Source of the DNA: CAZJHD01 sp964545855
Lineage (GTDB): Bacteria; Planctomycetota; UBA1135; JACQFD01
Direction of reading: 5' to 3'
Length of the DNA: 64,000 nt
Assembly: GCA_964545855.1 (NCBI GenBank)
Contig: CAZJHD010000018.1
Span: forward strand, 1 to 64,000
Positions 16,850 through 26,491 of this stretch are shown in pieces. The stretch's first letter is position 1; every line of letters begins with the position of its first letter. The notes below the pieces were generated by a model. That model did no database searches and was not told where the DNA came from. It saw only the letters and a list, made by a program, of their open reading frames with translations. The position numbers and the translations under genes are program-made.

Positions 16850-19021
16850 ATGGAAGGTCCCTCCCCCCACCGAGCCGAGATGAGGTTCCTGGGGCGGAGC
16901 CTTCCGGTCGGCGACTTCCGACCCTGGGGACGCCTCCTCGTTCTCCTGGGCGGGATCCTCGTCTTCGGCTCCGCCGCTCGGAAGCTCGCGCGCCACGTGC
17001 GCGACGCGCAGGTCCGCGAGAGGATGGAGGCCGTCGCCGATGCGGAGGAACGCCTCGCGGCCCGCACTCGACCCCTCGTCGCGCTCGACGGTCTGCCGCA
17101 CGCGGCGTTGCGATCTCCGGGGGCCGCCCTCGGCTCGACGGCGGCACGCACGCACCTCTGGCTCGATGGAGGCGACGGCCCGGGAGCGAACGCATCGGTG
17201 CTCGTCGTGACCGATGGAGGCGCGGAGACGGAGCCCCACGACGGTGCGACGACGGGCCTGCGCGTCCTTCCGCCTCGGGGGCTCCAGGGTGCGCTCGCTC
17301 TCGAGGTCCATCGAGAGGGCACCGCCGACGGCATCGCCCTCCTGCGCGTCGAGTCGCTGCACCCGACGCTGCCGGGCGCCGCGCGCTGGGCCGGACGTCT
17401 GGTGCCGCCGCCCCTCGTGGCCGTCGAGGTCGAAGCCGACGCCGACGCGATCGTCGTGGTCCCCGTCCTCTCCGACGAGTCGCCCGCCGACCCCATCGCG
17501 CGCGCACGGCTCGCGCGCGCTCTCGAGCGCACGGCAGGCGGCGTCTTCGCCGGCCTGTTGCCCGAGGGTCTCCTCGAGTTCGAGCTCCGCAATGGACCGC
17601 GGCGCGCCCTCCTGCGCCGCTGGGTCCGCGCGGGCGATGCGCCGCACTTCGCGCTCGGCCCCGGCACGGTGGCGCCCGCCGACCTGGCTCCCGCCCCCGC
17701 GCCGGCGGACGCACCGGCTCCGGGCGACGCCTTCGTCTTCGAGGCCGGCCCCGAGGCGGCGAGCGGACCGTCCCTCTTCGGTTGGGAGCTGCGCGGCGTG
17801 CCCGGGTCGCCCATGCGTCCTTCGAGGCGCCCCGGCGCGCCCCTGCGCGCCCTCGTGGTCGAGACGCCGTTCTCGAGCGCCTCCCAGGTCCACCTCGGGG
17901 AACCGGGCGACGGCGCGGTCGACCGCGAACCCGCCTGGGCGCCGATGACCTCGGGCCTGCGCGGCACGCTGCGCTCCGAGTCCGGTGTCGCGCTGCGGGG
18001 CGTCGAGGTCGGGCTCGACCTCTTCGGGTCGGGCATCCTCGTGCCCGTGCCGGCGGAGGCGGACGCGGCCGGTGCCCGGTTCCACGCGCCCTCGTCGCCG
18101 GAGGGCGAGCACCGGCTCGTCGCCCTCGCCGAGGGCCATCTCCCCGTGTCCCTGGACCTGCAGCTCCCGCTGCGGGGCGACGACGCGTCCCTCGATCTGG
18201 TCCTCACGGAGGGCGCCATCGTCGAGATCGCCGTCGACGCCGAGGGGAGCGGGCTCCACCCGAGCGTCCTCGGCGTCCGCGTCACGGCTCGGGGTCATCG
18301 CAGTGCGCTGCTCGCGTTGCCCGCGTCGGGTTCGGTCCGCCTCGAGCGTCTGCCGCCCGAGACGCTCGTCTTCGAGCTCGTGGCGCCGGCCGAGCTGCCG
18401 CGCGGCGCGTGGCTCGCCTCGCCCCCGCTGCGCCGCTGCGGCGAGCCCGTCGTTCGCACGCTCGCGCCGGGCGCCACGAACCTCCGCATCACCCTCCGGC
18501 TCCCGAAGCCGCTCGAGCCGGAGATCCGGTGCGCCGGGACGACGCGTCCGCGCGCCTGGGTCTTCCGCGCCGGCGCGCGCCGCGACGAGCCTGGCGGCGT
18601 CGTCCGCGCCGACGACGAGGGTCGGTTCCAGGTCGCCGCCTGCGCCGGCGAGCGATGGATCGCCGCCGAGGGCGAGCTCCCGGCGTTGCGTCCCTTCGGT
18701 TCCACCCTGGCGTCCCCGACCATGACCTTCGAGTCGGCGGGCGAGCTCGAGATCCGCGTTCTGGAGGAGAACGGCAAGCCAGCGGCTGGCGCGACCGTCT
18801 CCGTGCGTCCGATCGGACCCGAGGCCCTCGGGCTCCACGCGGAGCACGTCGTGGCCGACTCGCAGGGCCGGGCGCGCTTCCCCGACCTGCCGGCCGGGGC
18901 TCGCGTCGACGTCTTCGCGTCGCGAGCACCCAGGGACGCGGCGGCGACGATCGACCTGCCGGGGCCGGGCGTCCGCTCCGCGAAGGAGCTCCGGCTGCGG
19001 GACGCCGCCGCCGGCCCGTAG
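16850..19021 (+). CDS. Membrane-anchored protein with carboxypeptidase-regulatory-like beta domains, unknown function
   Basis: A 723-residue protein not assigned to a family. Residues 27-43 (WGRLLVLLGGILVFGSA) form a single membrane anchor after a short cytoplasmic tail, and the remainder should lie in the periplasm. Several segments look like carboxypeptidase-regulatory/SpaA-type beta sandwiches, for example SGLRGTLRSESGVALRGVEVGLDLF at about 369 and ELEIRVLEENGKPAAGATVSV at about 632. Composition is Ala/Pro/Glu/Asp-rich. ATG at 16850 is 7 bases after the preceding stop; an ATG 30 bases later is an alternative. It precedes a second, clearer protein of this type by 195 bases, but the two do not align obviously. 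Confidence 0.68.
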   Translation: MEGPSPHRAEMRFLGRSLPVGDFRPWGRLLVLLGGILVFGSAARKLARHVRDAQVRERMEAVADAEERLAARTRPLVALDGLPHAALRSPGAALGSTAARTHLWLDGGDGPGANASVLVVTDGGAETEPHDGATTGLRVLPPRGLQGALALEVHREGTADGIALLRVESLHPTLPGAARWAGRLVPPPLVAVEVEADADAIVVVPVLSDESPADPIARARLARALERTAGGVFAGLLPEGLLEFELRNGPRRALLRRWVRAGDAPHFALGPGTVAPADLAPAPAPADAPAPGDAFVFEAGPEAASGPSLFGWELRGVPGSPMRPSRRPGAPLRALVVETPFSSASQVHLGEPGDGAVDREPAWAPMTSGLRGTLRSESGVALRGVEVGLDLFGSGILVPVPAEADAAGARFHAPSSPEGEHRLVALAEGHLPVSLDLQLPLRGDDASLDLVLTEGAIVEIAVDAEGSGLHPSVLGVRVTARGHRSALLALPASGSVRLERLPPETLVFELVAPAELPRGAWLASPPLRRCGEPVVRTLAPGATNLRITLRLPKPLEPEIRCAGTTRPRAWVFRAGARRDEPGGVVRADDEGRFQVAACAGERWIAAEGELPALRPFGSTLASPTMTFESAGELEIRVLEENGKPAAGATVSVRPIGPEALGLHAEHVVADSQGRARFPDLPAGARVDVFASRAPRDAAATIDLPGPGVRSAKELRLRDAAAGP

Positions 19022-19181
19022 CCGCTCGGGACCGCGGGGCCGGCACGACCGCCGTCACGGCGACGATCGCCCCTCACGATCGGGCGCGTGCCCCGTTCCT
19101 GCACCGGCGGATCGATCTCGGTCCGCGCGCCCCCGTCGCCCGCCGCGCTCCCCGCGCGCGGGCTCTCGCCGGATCCTCTGG

Positions 19182-19187
19182 TAGGAT
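19182..19187 (+). promoter_or_regulatory. Candidate -10 box for the 990-residue anchored protein
   Basis: TAGGAT on the plus strand (GGTAGGATTCG), 30 bases before the ATG at 19217. It lies in the 195-base gap after the preceding gene, so the two beta-domain genes may be transcribed separately. Confidence 0.4.
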
Positions 19188-19216
19188 TCGAAGCCACTGG
19201 CTCCCGGAGCCGACAC

Positions 19217-22189
19217 ATGAGCCGATCGTTCCTCCTCGCGGCCGTGGGTCTCCTGATCGCGGTCGGACTCGCAGCCTTCCTGTTGTTCGAGCCCGTCGAG
19301 AAGGCGCGCTCCACGGTCCTCGCCGAAGAGGGTCCGAAGCGCGGATCGACGGAGGGCACTCCCGCGGCGATCGACGTGCGCGCCGAGGACGTGGGCAGGA
19401 GCACCGACGAGACCGAGTCGGTGCCCGCCGTCGCCGCCGTCGCCGGACAGTCGGAGGCGGACGCACTCCAGTCGCCTCTCGTGTTCCGCGGGTCGGTCCT
19501 CGATCCGGCGCGACGGCCGCTCGCCGGAGCCGAGGTGGTGGCTCGACGATTCAACGGCGCCTCCGCATCCCTCTCGGTGACGGCCGCCACGAACTCCGAA
19601 GGGCGCTTCGTGATCGGAGTCCCCGAGCGCTACGGCTGGGGCTGGCGCGTCGAGGCGCGCAGCGCCGGATTCGCTCCGGCGTTCCTCTCGGGCGTGCCGA
19701 GCGGGCTGCCGGAAGTCGACCTCGGACCGATCGTCCTCTATCCGTCGGTCTCTCTCTCGGGGCGCGTGATCGACCGCGAGAAGCGCCCGATCGCGGGAGC
19801 GCGCGTGTTCGTGAAGACCGCCGAGATCCAGGACGAGGAGTCCGGCGACGAGAGCGACGCGCCGCGCTACGAGGCGCGAGCGATCACCTCGGCCGACGGA
19901 GCCTTCGCCATCGCGAGCCTTCCGCCGGGCAAGGTGACGATCGGCGTGCAGGCGGAGGGATTCGCCGACGGCGTGCGGCCGGGCGCGTTGCTGCGAACCG
20001 ACGGTCCGAACCAGGTGGAGATGACGCTGAAGCCCGACGAGCCGATCGTCGGCACGGTCGTCGAGAAGGCGGGCGCGACCATCGCGGGCGCGCGCGTCCA
20101 CGCGCAGCAGGACGACTCGCAGTCGGCCTTCTGGCGCAAGCCCGTCGAGTCGGATGCCCAGGGCCGGTTCACGCTGGCGGGCCTCCAGGCGAATCGGCGC
20201 GGGCTCGCCGTCCGCATCGAGAAGTTCGGGTACTCGCAACTCTGGGTGCAGGCGACCCACCTGCCCGCCGACGGGAAGTTCGTCCTCCGCGAGGCGCGGG
20301 CCCTCACGGTGCGCACCGAGGGCGAGGGCGGGAGCCCCGCGCCCGCGATCCGCTCCGTCCGCTTCGAGCGGAAGAGCCGGTCGAACCGGTGGAGCGGATG
20401 GAACGAGGTGGCCCGCTCCCAGCGCGAGGAGGTGAGCCCGTCCGAATGGAAGGTCGCGACGGAATCGACGGGCGCCCTGCGCGCCGTCGTCACGACGGAG
20501 GCCGGGCTCGTCGGGCGCAGCGTCGAGTTCCAGGCGACGGCCGAGGGCGTCTCGGTGACGGATCTGACGGTCACCTTCGAGCGGCCCGGCGCGATCGCGG
20601 GACGCGTCGTCGGGCGCGACTTCTCGCCGGTCGCCGGCGTGAAGGTCCTCTACTCCCACTTCGTCTCCGGCCCGCAGCGCGTCGAGCGCGTCGCCACCTC
20701 CGGAGAGGACGGGAGCTTCGTCTTCTCCGGGCTCCCGTCGGGCAAGGGCCAGATCAGCGTCCATTCCGCCGAGTGGGTCGCCTCGGACGTGCCCTGCGAG
20801 GTCCTCGCCGGCGAGACGCTGCCGGGTCAGGACGTGATCGTGTCGCACCCGTCGACCCTGCGGGGCCGGCTCACGATCGACGGAGCGGCGCCGGGCGAGG
20901 AGATCCCGATCGCCTTCCACCTCGTCGAGTACCGAAACGGCAATCCGCGCTGGCGTCTCGTGAACCTCGCCACGGCGCGCGCCGACGGCACGTTCGTCGC
21001 CGCGCCGATCCCCTCGGGTCAGATCGCCCTCGTGCCGAAGCGCCGCGTCGATCCCGAGCACGGCTCGATGCGATCCTTCAACAACGAGTCGGTGCACCCC
21101 GAGTGGAATCCCGAGCAGGCGAAGGCCTGGGCGTGGATCGTGGACGTGCCGCCGGAGAGCGAGATTCGCTACGACCTCGACATCCCGGAGCCCCGCCGCG
21201 GACTCATCGCGGGACGCGTGCACGTGAACGGCGAACCTCGATCCGGCGTGACGCTCTGGCTCGAGAAGGTCGAGGGCAACGACTGGCGCAGCGACACGAC
21301 CGACGGCGAGGGCCGATTCCAGTTCAAGACCGAGCTGGCGGGCGAGTACCAGGTGCAGCTCTGGGGAGACGGATTCAACGAGTCGCGCAAGGTGTCCCTC
21401 GGGGAGGGCGAGACCACGGAGATCTTCTTCGATCTCGTGTCCGGCGGCGTCGAGGGAGCCGTGAGCGATCGCTCGGGCCAGGCCCTCTCGGTGCGCGTCC
21501 AGCTCGAGCGCAAGCGGGAGCGGAACGCCTCGGGTGAGATGAGCTGGTTCGACTCCCCCGACATGATGACCCGCGCGGACGGGAGCTACTCCTTCACCGA
21601 CGTCTCCGCCGGAACCTACCGCGCCGTCGTGAACGACCCGCGCCGGCATTGGGCGACGATGGCGAGCGAGCCGTTCACGATCGGCGCGCGCGAGCGTCTC
21701 CAGGTGCCGTTGCTCACGCTCCCGCGCGCGGCCCCGCTCGTCGTCGAAGTGAAGGATCCGGACGGAAAACCCCTCTCGGGGCGCGTCCTCGTCTCGGCCG
21801 CCGACGGCGCGAAGCCGCTCGTGCGCAAGACGACGACGGGCTGGCTCCGCAACGGCCGCGCGCGCGTCGACGCGCTGCCGCCGGGCCCCATCGTCGTCCG
21901 CTTCCGCCTGAACGGCCCGTGGTCGGCGGACGACCAGACCGTCACTCTTCCCGAGGACGGGCGCGAGACGCCGATCTCCGTCGCGGCGAAGAAGAAGGAG
22001 GGCGCGCCCGAGGGGACGGAAGCGTCGAGCCACGAGTCGCTCATGATCCGCTCGCTCGGCTATGCCGGGGGTCAGGTTTTCGTCTCCGACGGCAGCGTGA
22101 TGGTCCACGGTGCCTCGTCCTTCGAGGACTTCGACTTCGGCGAGTGGGAAGGCGGCGTCATCTACTCGCAGTCCGACGGCGACTGGTGA
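19217..22189 (+). CDS. Membrane-anchored protein with multiple carboxypeptidase-regulatory-like domains
   Basis: A 990-residue protein with an N-terminal membrane anchor (residues 4-22, FLLAAVGLLIAVGLAAFLLF) and a long extracytoplasmic part built from repeated beta-sandwich units. Unit starts recur as VLDPARRPLAGAEVVARR, VIDREKRPIAGARVFVKT, VEKAGATIAGARVHAQQ, VVGRDFSPVAGVKVLYS and VKDPDGKPLSGRVLVSA, each followed by DGxFxxxxLPPGK-type turns. This is the CarboxypepD_reg-like (PF13620-type) pattern. The ATG at 19217 has GGAGC 8 bases upstream; the upstream open frame lacks a signal. Such proteins are typically scaffolds or adhesins, but no catalytic domain is visible and the ligand is unknown. 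Confidence 0.82.
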   Translation: MSRSFLLAAVGLLIAVGLAAFLLFEPVEKARSTVLAEEGPKRGSTEGTPAAIDVRAEDVGRSTDETESVPAVAAVAGQSEADALQSPLVFRGSVLDPARRPLAGAEVVARRFNGASASLSVTAATNSEGRFVIGVPERYGWGWRVEARSAGFAPAFLSGVPSGLPEVDLGPIVLYPSVSLSGRVIDREKRPIAGARVFVKTAEIQDEESGDESDAPRYEARAITSADGAFAIASLPPGKVTIGVQAEGFADGVRPGALLRTDGPNQVEMTLKPDEPIVGTVVEKAGATIAGARVHAQQDDSQSAFWRKPVESDAQGRFTLAGLQANRRGLAVRIEKFGYSQLWVQATHLPADGKFVLREARALTVRTEGEGGSPAPAIRSVRFERKSRSNRWSGWNEVARSQREEVSPSEWKVATESTGALRAVVTTEAGLVGRSVEFQATAEGVSVTDLTVTFERPGAIAGRVVGRDFSPVAGVKVLYSHFVSGPQRVERVATSGEDGSFVFSGLPSGKGQISVHSAEWVASDVPCEVLAGETLPGQDVIVSHPSTLRGRLTIDGAAPGEEIPIAFHLVEYRNGNPRWRLVNLATARADGTFVAAPIPSGQIALVPKRRVDPEHGSMRSFNNESVHPEWNPEQAKAWAWIVDVPPESEIRYDLDIPEPRRGLIAGRVHVNGEPRSGVTLWLEKVEGNDWRSDTTDGEGRFQFKTELAGEYQVQLWGDGFNESRKVSLGEGETTEIFFDLVSGGVEGAVSDRSGQALSVRVQLERKRERNASGEMSWFDSPDMMTRADGSYSFTDVSAGTYRAVVNDPRRHWATMASEPFTIGARERLQVPLLTLPRAAPLVVEVKDPDGKPLSGRVLVSAADGAKPLVRKTTTGWLRNGRARVDALPPGPIVVRFRLNGPWSADDQTVTLPEDGRETPISVAAKKKEGAPEGTEASSHESLMIRSLGYAGGQVFVSDGSVMVHGASSFEDFDFGEWEGGVIYSQSDGDW

Positions 22190-22197
22190 TCGGCAGC

Positions 22198-22222
22198 GGC
22201 GGCTCGCCGCGCAGCAGCCGCC
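22198..22222. terminator. Hairpin between convergent genes (22189/22246)
   Basis: A 7-bp GC stem (GGCGGCT/AGCCGCC) with an 11-base loop fills the 56-base gap between the convergent 990-residue protein gene and ygiQ. It is probably a bidirectional terminator. AGCAGCC in the right half recalls the dispersed repeat ends, but the match is short. Confidence 0.4.
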
Positions 22223-22245
22223 TGCGGGCGATCCCGCCGCGGTAG

Positions 22246-24219
22246 CTACGAGCAGACGTCGAGCGCTTCGCCCCGGTCGGTCTCTTCGGGACGCGGAGCG
22301 GACACGCCGGCGCCGCCGCGGGCACCGCGGCCCGGTCGCTCCGGCCGGCCTCGGCCGCCGTTCGACGCGCGAGGCAGGTGCGCGATCAGGTCCTCCCGGC
22401 CGACGCGCCGCAGGGCCTCTTCGCAGAGAGCCCGGTTCTCGGGGAACTTCCACTGCATCAGCGCCTTCTGGAGACGGCGCTCGCGCTCGCCGCGCGGAAC
22501 ATGCACGGGCTCGCCCGTGAGCGGGTCGATCCCCGCGGCGTACTGGACGCCGGCGCGGGTCATGGGGAGCGGAATGAACTCCTGCACCTGCTCCGGCGCG
22601 TAGTTGCGCGCGACGAGTCGCTCGAAGAGCTCGACGGCGGCCTCGAGCGTCGTGCCGGGGTGGCCCGCGATGAAGTAGTTCACGAGGTACTGGTCCTTCC
22701 CCAGGTCGCCGCACGCCTGCCGGTAGCGGTCCTCGAACTTCTCGTACTTCTCGAAGGAGGGCTTGTTCATCAGCCGGAGCACGTCGTCGCTCGCGTGCTC
22801 CGGCGCGAGCTTCATGCGGCCGCTCGTGTGGTGCTCGACGAGGTCCTGGAAGAGCGCCTCGCCGGCGCGGCCCTCGAGCATGTCGTAGCGCACGCCGCTC
22901 GCCACGAAGGCGTGCTTCACGCCCTTCACGTTGCGCACCATCTCGAGGAGCCGACGGTAGCCCTCGGCCTGCGAGTCGATGCGCAGCGCGGGACAGAGAT
23001 CGGGCGCGAGGCAGTCGCGGTCGAGACACGCTTCGCCTCGCTCGAGCCTCTTGCAGCCGAGGCCGTACATGTTCGCCGTGGGTCCACCCACGTCCGTGAT
23101 GGTCCCGCGGAAGTCCGCGTGGCCGACGAGCTGCGCCGCCTCGCGGACGACGCTCTCCGGAGACCGCTGCTGGATCGAACGCCCCTGATGGAACGTGATC
23201 GAACAGAAGGAGCAGTCGGCCATGCAGCCGCGGTGCGTGTTGATCGACCAGCGCACGGGCTCGAGGGCCTGCACGCCGCCGCCCTCGTCGTGCCGCGGGT
23301 GCCAGTCCCGCGTGTAGGGCAGGTCGTAGTAGTGGTCGACCTCCTCCGGCGTGGAGGGCGGGTACGGAGGGTACTGCACGACGAAGCGGCTCCCGTGCCG
23401 CTGCGCGAGGGGCCGCGCGCCGGGCTGGTTCTCGGTGCGCACGGCATCGAAGAGCGGCACCAGGTTCCTGCGGTCGGCGACGCACTCCTCGAAGGCCGGC
23501 ACCAGCCGCACGCGCTCCAGGTCCGCGACGGACCGGCGCACGATGCACGACATCGGCACTCCGTCGAGCGCTTCGTCGAGGGGCGCCGGTCGAGCGCCGC
23601 CATGCGCCGCCCGCGCGCGTGCGTCGAGCCGGCGCGCGACCTCGAGGACCTGCCGCTCCGCCATGCCCCAGAGCAGGAGGTCCGCCTTGGCGTCGACGAC
23701 GATCGAGCGGCGGATCGTCTCGTCCCAGTAGTCGAAGTAGGCGAGACGGCGTCCCGAGGCCTCGAGCCCGCCCACCACGACCGGCACCCCGGGGAACGCG
23801 GCGCGGCACGCCGCCGTGTAGGCGATCGTCGCGCGGTTCGGGCGCGGCTCGCTGCCGCGCGGCCGGTAGACGTCGCCCCGCCTGCGGCGCTTCGCGGCGG
23901 TGAAGTTCGTCACCATCGAGTCGATGGTCCCGGCCGTCACGCCGAAGAACAGCCGCGGACGCCCGAGCGCGCGGAAGTCCTCCGGTCGCTTCGGGTCGGG
24001 CATCGCGACCATCCCGACGCGCCAACCGGCAGCTTCCAGCACGCGGCCGATGACGGAGGCGCCGAAGGAGGCGTGATCGACGTAGGCGTCCCCCGTGACG
24101 ATGACGATGTCGAGCTCGTCCCAGCCCCGCGCGCTCGCCTCCTCGCGCGTCGTGGGGAGAAGGGAGCGCGCACGCTCGGCCGCCGTCGGCTTCTTCGGGC
24201 GCGGGGCGGGCGCGCTCAT
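22246..24219 (-). CDS. YgiQ family radical SAM protein
   Basis: A 657-residue radical SAM protein. The family N-terminus is present (DIVIVTGDAYVDHASFGASVIGRVLEAAGWRVGMVAMPD), then VVVGGLEASGRRLAYFDYWDE, and the [4Fe-4S] cluster cysteines Cys332, Cys336 and Cys339 in HRGCMADCSFCS. DVGGPTANMYGLGC and LAPEHASDDVLRLMNKPSFE are also YgiQ hallmarks. The family is widespread but the reaction is not established. The C-terminal 40 residues are a basic Gly/Arg tail. Its ATG overlaps the stop of the diguanylate cyclase gene (ATGA), so the two are coupled. Confidence 0.93.
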   Translation of the reverse strand: MSAPAPRPKKPTAAERARSLLPTTREEASARGWDELDIVIVTGDAYVDHASFGASVIGRVLEAAGWRVGMVAMPDPKRPEDFRALGRPRLFFGVTAGTIDSMVTNFTAAKRRRRGDVYRPRGSEPRPNRATIAYTAACRAAFPGVPVVVGGLEASGRRLAYFDYWDETIRRSIVVDAKADLLLWGMAERQVLEVARRLDARARAAHGGARPAPLDEALDGVPMSCIVRRSVADLERVRLVPAFEECVADRRNLVPLFDAVRTENQPGARPLAQRHGSRFVVQYPPYPPSTPEEVDHYYDLPYTRDWHPRHDEGGGVQALEPVRWSINTHRGCMADCSFCSITFHQGRSIQQRSPESVVREAAQLVGHADFRGTITDVGGPTANMYGLGCKRLERGEACLDRDCLAPDLCPALRIDSQAEGYRRLLEMVRNVKGVKHAFVASGVRYDMLEGRAGEALFQDLVEHHTSGRMKLAPEHASDDVLRLMNKPSFEKYEKFEDRYRQACGDLGKDQYLVNYFIAGHPGTTLEAAVELFERLVARNYAPEQVQEFIPLPMTRAGVQYAAGIDPLTGEPVHVPRGERERRLQKALMQWKFPENRALCEEALRRVGREDLIAHLPRASNGGRGRPERPGRGARGGAGVSAPRPEETDRGEALDVCS

Positions 24220-26186
24220 GCTCGGGGCGGCTCCACGCCGCGAGCCGACTCCGCCCGTGCTTCGCCCACGGGCCGATCGCCGGACGACTCGAAGGCCTCC
24301 GGCGGCGGCTCGACGCGCGTCGCGTCGCGCTCCTGCTTCGCCGTGTAGAGGGCGTGGTCCGCGAGCCCGAGCAGCTCGCTCAGGGTCGCGCCCCGCGGAG
24401 GGCACTCGGCGACTCCCGCGCTCACGCGAACGACGTGCGGAAGCCCCGTGCGCTGGCGATCCTCCAGGAGCTCGCGGATGCGATCCACGACGCGGACCGC
24501 ATCGGCCGCCGACGAACCCGGGAGGAGGAGCGCGAACTCGTCGCCGCCGAGGCGCGACGCGAGATCGGTCTCGCGGACGCAGCCGCGCAGCGCACGCGCC
24601 ACGACCACGAGCGCCCGGTCTCCGCCGTCGTGCCCGAAGCGGTCGTTGATCTCCTTGAACCGGTCGACGTCGAGAGCGGCGACGCAGAACGGCAGCCCCT
24701 GGCGCACCGAGAGCGCGAGCTGCTTCGTCCCGAATTCCTCGAGCCGCCTCCGATTCGCGATCCCCGTCAGCGGATCGGTGGCGCTGCGCTCGATCGACTC
24801 GCGCAGGAGACGCACGTTCTCCAGGGCCGGCGTGAGGAGCCGCACCAGCGTCGCGCCGAGGTCGCCGCGGATCGCCGTGGCTTCCTGTCCCTCGCGCGCG
24901 AGGAAGTGGACGACGCCGGCGCGACCCGACGCGCCGATCATCGGGACGCAGACCTTCGCGCCTCCACAGGGCGGCGTCGCGGGACAATGGGTCGCCACGA
25001 CGCCACGGCCCGGCGCGTCGAGGGCGGCGCGCCCCGCGGCGCAGGCCTCCGGATCCTCGATCACGCGGAGGCGCTGCGGCCGCTCGCCATCGCCGGCGGC
25101 CCCGATCTGCTCGAGGAATCCCTCGGGCTGCACGAGGCGGAACACCTCCACCCGCGACGTCCCGAGGATCGCGTTCGACTTGCGCGCGAAGATCTCGACC
25201 ATGTGCGCCTCGTTGCGCGCACGCGAGAGCTCGAGGACCAGGTCCTGGGCGAGCTCGAGATCCGCCTGCCGTGCGCGGGCGCTCTCGCGCTCGCGGCGCG
25301 TCTCGCCCCGCGAACGGTCGAGGACGCGCCCGAGCTCGTTCAGCCTGCGCACGACGTCGGTGATCTCGGCGAAGCTGCGGAGCTCGCGCGGCGAGAGCTC
25401 GCCGCGCTCGAGCGCCGCCACGTGGTCCTCGATCCGCCGGAGCGCGTTGCGGGTCCGGCGCATGGTGAGCATCGTCGCTCCGACGGCGAGGATCCCGCCG
25501 AGCACGCCGAGGACGATGAGAACGGCGGCCCGCTCGGAGACGGCCCGGTCGAGGGCCTCGCTCCGATCCGTCAGCTCCTGCTGGATCGACGCAATGGCGT
25601 CGCGCGCCGCCGCATCGACGGGCTCGTAGGCGGCGCGCCCCGCGTCGAAGCCGCCGGCCTCCACCACGTGACGCCAGTCGTAGAGCCCCCGCGCCATGAC
25701 CTCCAGCGGTGCTCGCATGGACTCGTCGAGTCCGGCGCGCGTGCTCGCATCGCGGAGATCGCGGAGCTCCCGCTCGGCGCGCGCCACGGTCTCCCCGAGA
25801 CTGGCGGCTCCGGCGGAGCCCTCGGGCGCGCGCGCGATGCCGGGCCTCGCGCGCATCAGCCGCTCCTCCACGAGGGAGAACTGCAAGTCGTCGAACTCCT
25901 TGAAGAGAGACGCCGCGTGGAGGACGCGCGCCTGCGCGGGCGCGATCCAGACGCGGTCGAGCGCCAGATACAGGGCGGCGGCGACGAGGATGAACAGGAC
26001 CAGAACGATCCCGCTCAGCCGAATGGCGGCGAGGAGCGAGGGCTCGCCGAGGCGCGTGCTCGCGGGGATCGAGTCCAGGGGGCGCACGGGAGGAACGACC
26101 ATGGACGTCGAGCCGACGGGACGCAATGGCGCCCTTCCGGGAGGCGGGCCGCCGTGCTCGCTCGCTCTCGCGCCGCGCGGCTCCAT
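24216..26186 (-). CDS. Membrane diguanylate cyclase (HAMP-like, GAF, GGDEF)
   Basis: A 656-residue sensor that should make cyclic di-GMP from two GTP. Domains in order: membrane helix 57-75, periplasmic helical sensor (about 76-220), helix 221-241, HAMP-like linker (about 242-290), coiled coil, GAF-like domain (about 320-460), and GGDEF (about 470-630). The active-site motif RLGGDEF is intact (547-551). An allosteric I-site RETD lies five residues before it (538-541), so product inhibition is expected. The substrate-binding NDRFGHDGGDRAL is normal. ATG at 26186 is used; ATG at 26102 (Met29) is an alternative that still precedes helix 1. It is 49 bases after rpmH. Confidence 0.92.
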   Translation of the reverse strand: MEPRGARASEHGGPPPGRAPLRPVGSTSMVVPPVRPLDSIPASTRLGEPSLLAAIRLSGIVLVLFILVAAALYLALDRVWIAPAQARVLHAASLFKEFDDLQFSLVEERLMRARPGIARAPEGSAGAASLGETVARAERELRDLRDASTRAGLDESMRAPLEVMARGLYDWRHVVEAGGFDAGRAAYEPVDAAARDAIASIQQELTDRSEALDRAVSERAAVLIVLGVLGGILAVGATMLTMRRTRNALRRIEDHVAALERGELSPRELRSFAEITDVVRRLNELGRVLDRSRGETRRERESARARQADLELAQDLVLELSRARNEAHMVEIFARKSNAILGTSRVEVFRLVQPEGFLEQIGAAGDGERPQRLRVIEDPEACAAGRAALDAPGRGVVATHCPATPPCGGAKVCVPMIGASGRAGVVHFLAREGQEATAIRGDLGATLVRLLTPALENVRLLRESIERSATDPLTGIANRRRLEEFGTKQLALSVRQGLPFCVAALDVDRFKEINDRFGHDGGDRALVVVARALRGCVRETDLASRLGGDEFALLLPGSSAADAVRVVDRIRELLEDRQRTGLPHVVRVSAGVAECPPRGATLSELLGLADHALYTAKQERDATRVEPPPEAFESSGDRPVGEARAESARGVEPPRA

Positions 26187-26235
26187 GCCCGAGGAATGCG
26201 GCCCGAGGGATGCGGCCCGGGAAACGACCCGCCGA

Positions 26236-26370
26236 TCAGCCGACTCGGAACTTCCCGCTCTTCTGGCGCTTGCGGCGGATGATCCTCCGCCCGCCCACGG
26301 TCTTGGATCGCGTGCGGAAGCCGACCTTCTTGGCGCGCTTCTTCTTGCTCTGGCGGATATTCAGCTTCAT
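26236..26370 (-). CDS. rpmH: Ribosomal protein L34 (bL34), divergent
   Basis: A 44-residue, highly basic protein (MKLNIRQSKKKRAKKVGF, then RTRSKTVGGRRIIRRKRQKS, ending GKFRVG). It follows the L34 pattern: a basic lead, GFRxR, then T-x-x-GRxIIxRRRxK-G. Length matches the family (44-46). The open frame extends to 26781 but only the part from the ATG at 26370 has L34 character, and a strong promoter lies just upstream. bL34 is a large-subunit protein normally encoded next to rnpA and dnaA. Here it stands alone, followed by a diguanylate cyclase gene, which is unusual. Confidence 0.85.
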   Translation of the reverse strand: MKLNIRQSKKKRAKKVGFRTRSKTVGGRRIIRRKRQKSGKFRVG

Positions 26371-26428
26371 GGACGCGAAGGCGAGAGTCCCGGGGTGCGG
26401 AGCCGCGGGTCCGGGTTTTGGGGGGAGC

Positions 26429-26456
26429 AGTCTACGGGCCGGATCCGGGCCGACAA
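26429..26456 (-). promoter_or_regulatory. Sigma-70-type promoter for rpmH
   Basis: Minus strand TTGTCG (26451-26456), 16-base spacer, TAGACT (26429-26434). The predicted transcript starts about 52 bases before the rpmH ATG. It is one of the two best -35/-10 pairs seen in the window. Confidence 0.6.
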
Positions 26457-26491
26457 GCCGTCGCTCCGCCGGCGCATCGGCGCCGGATCCC

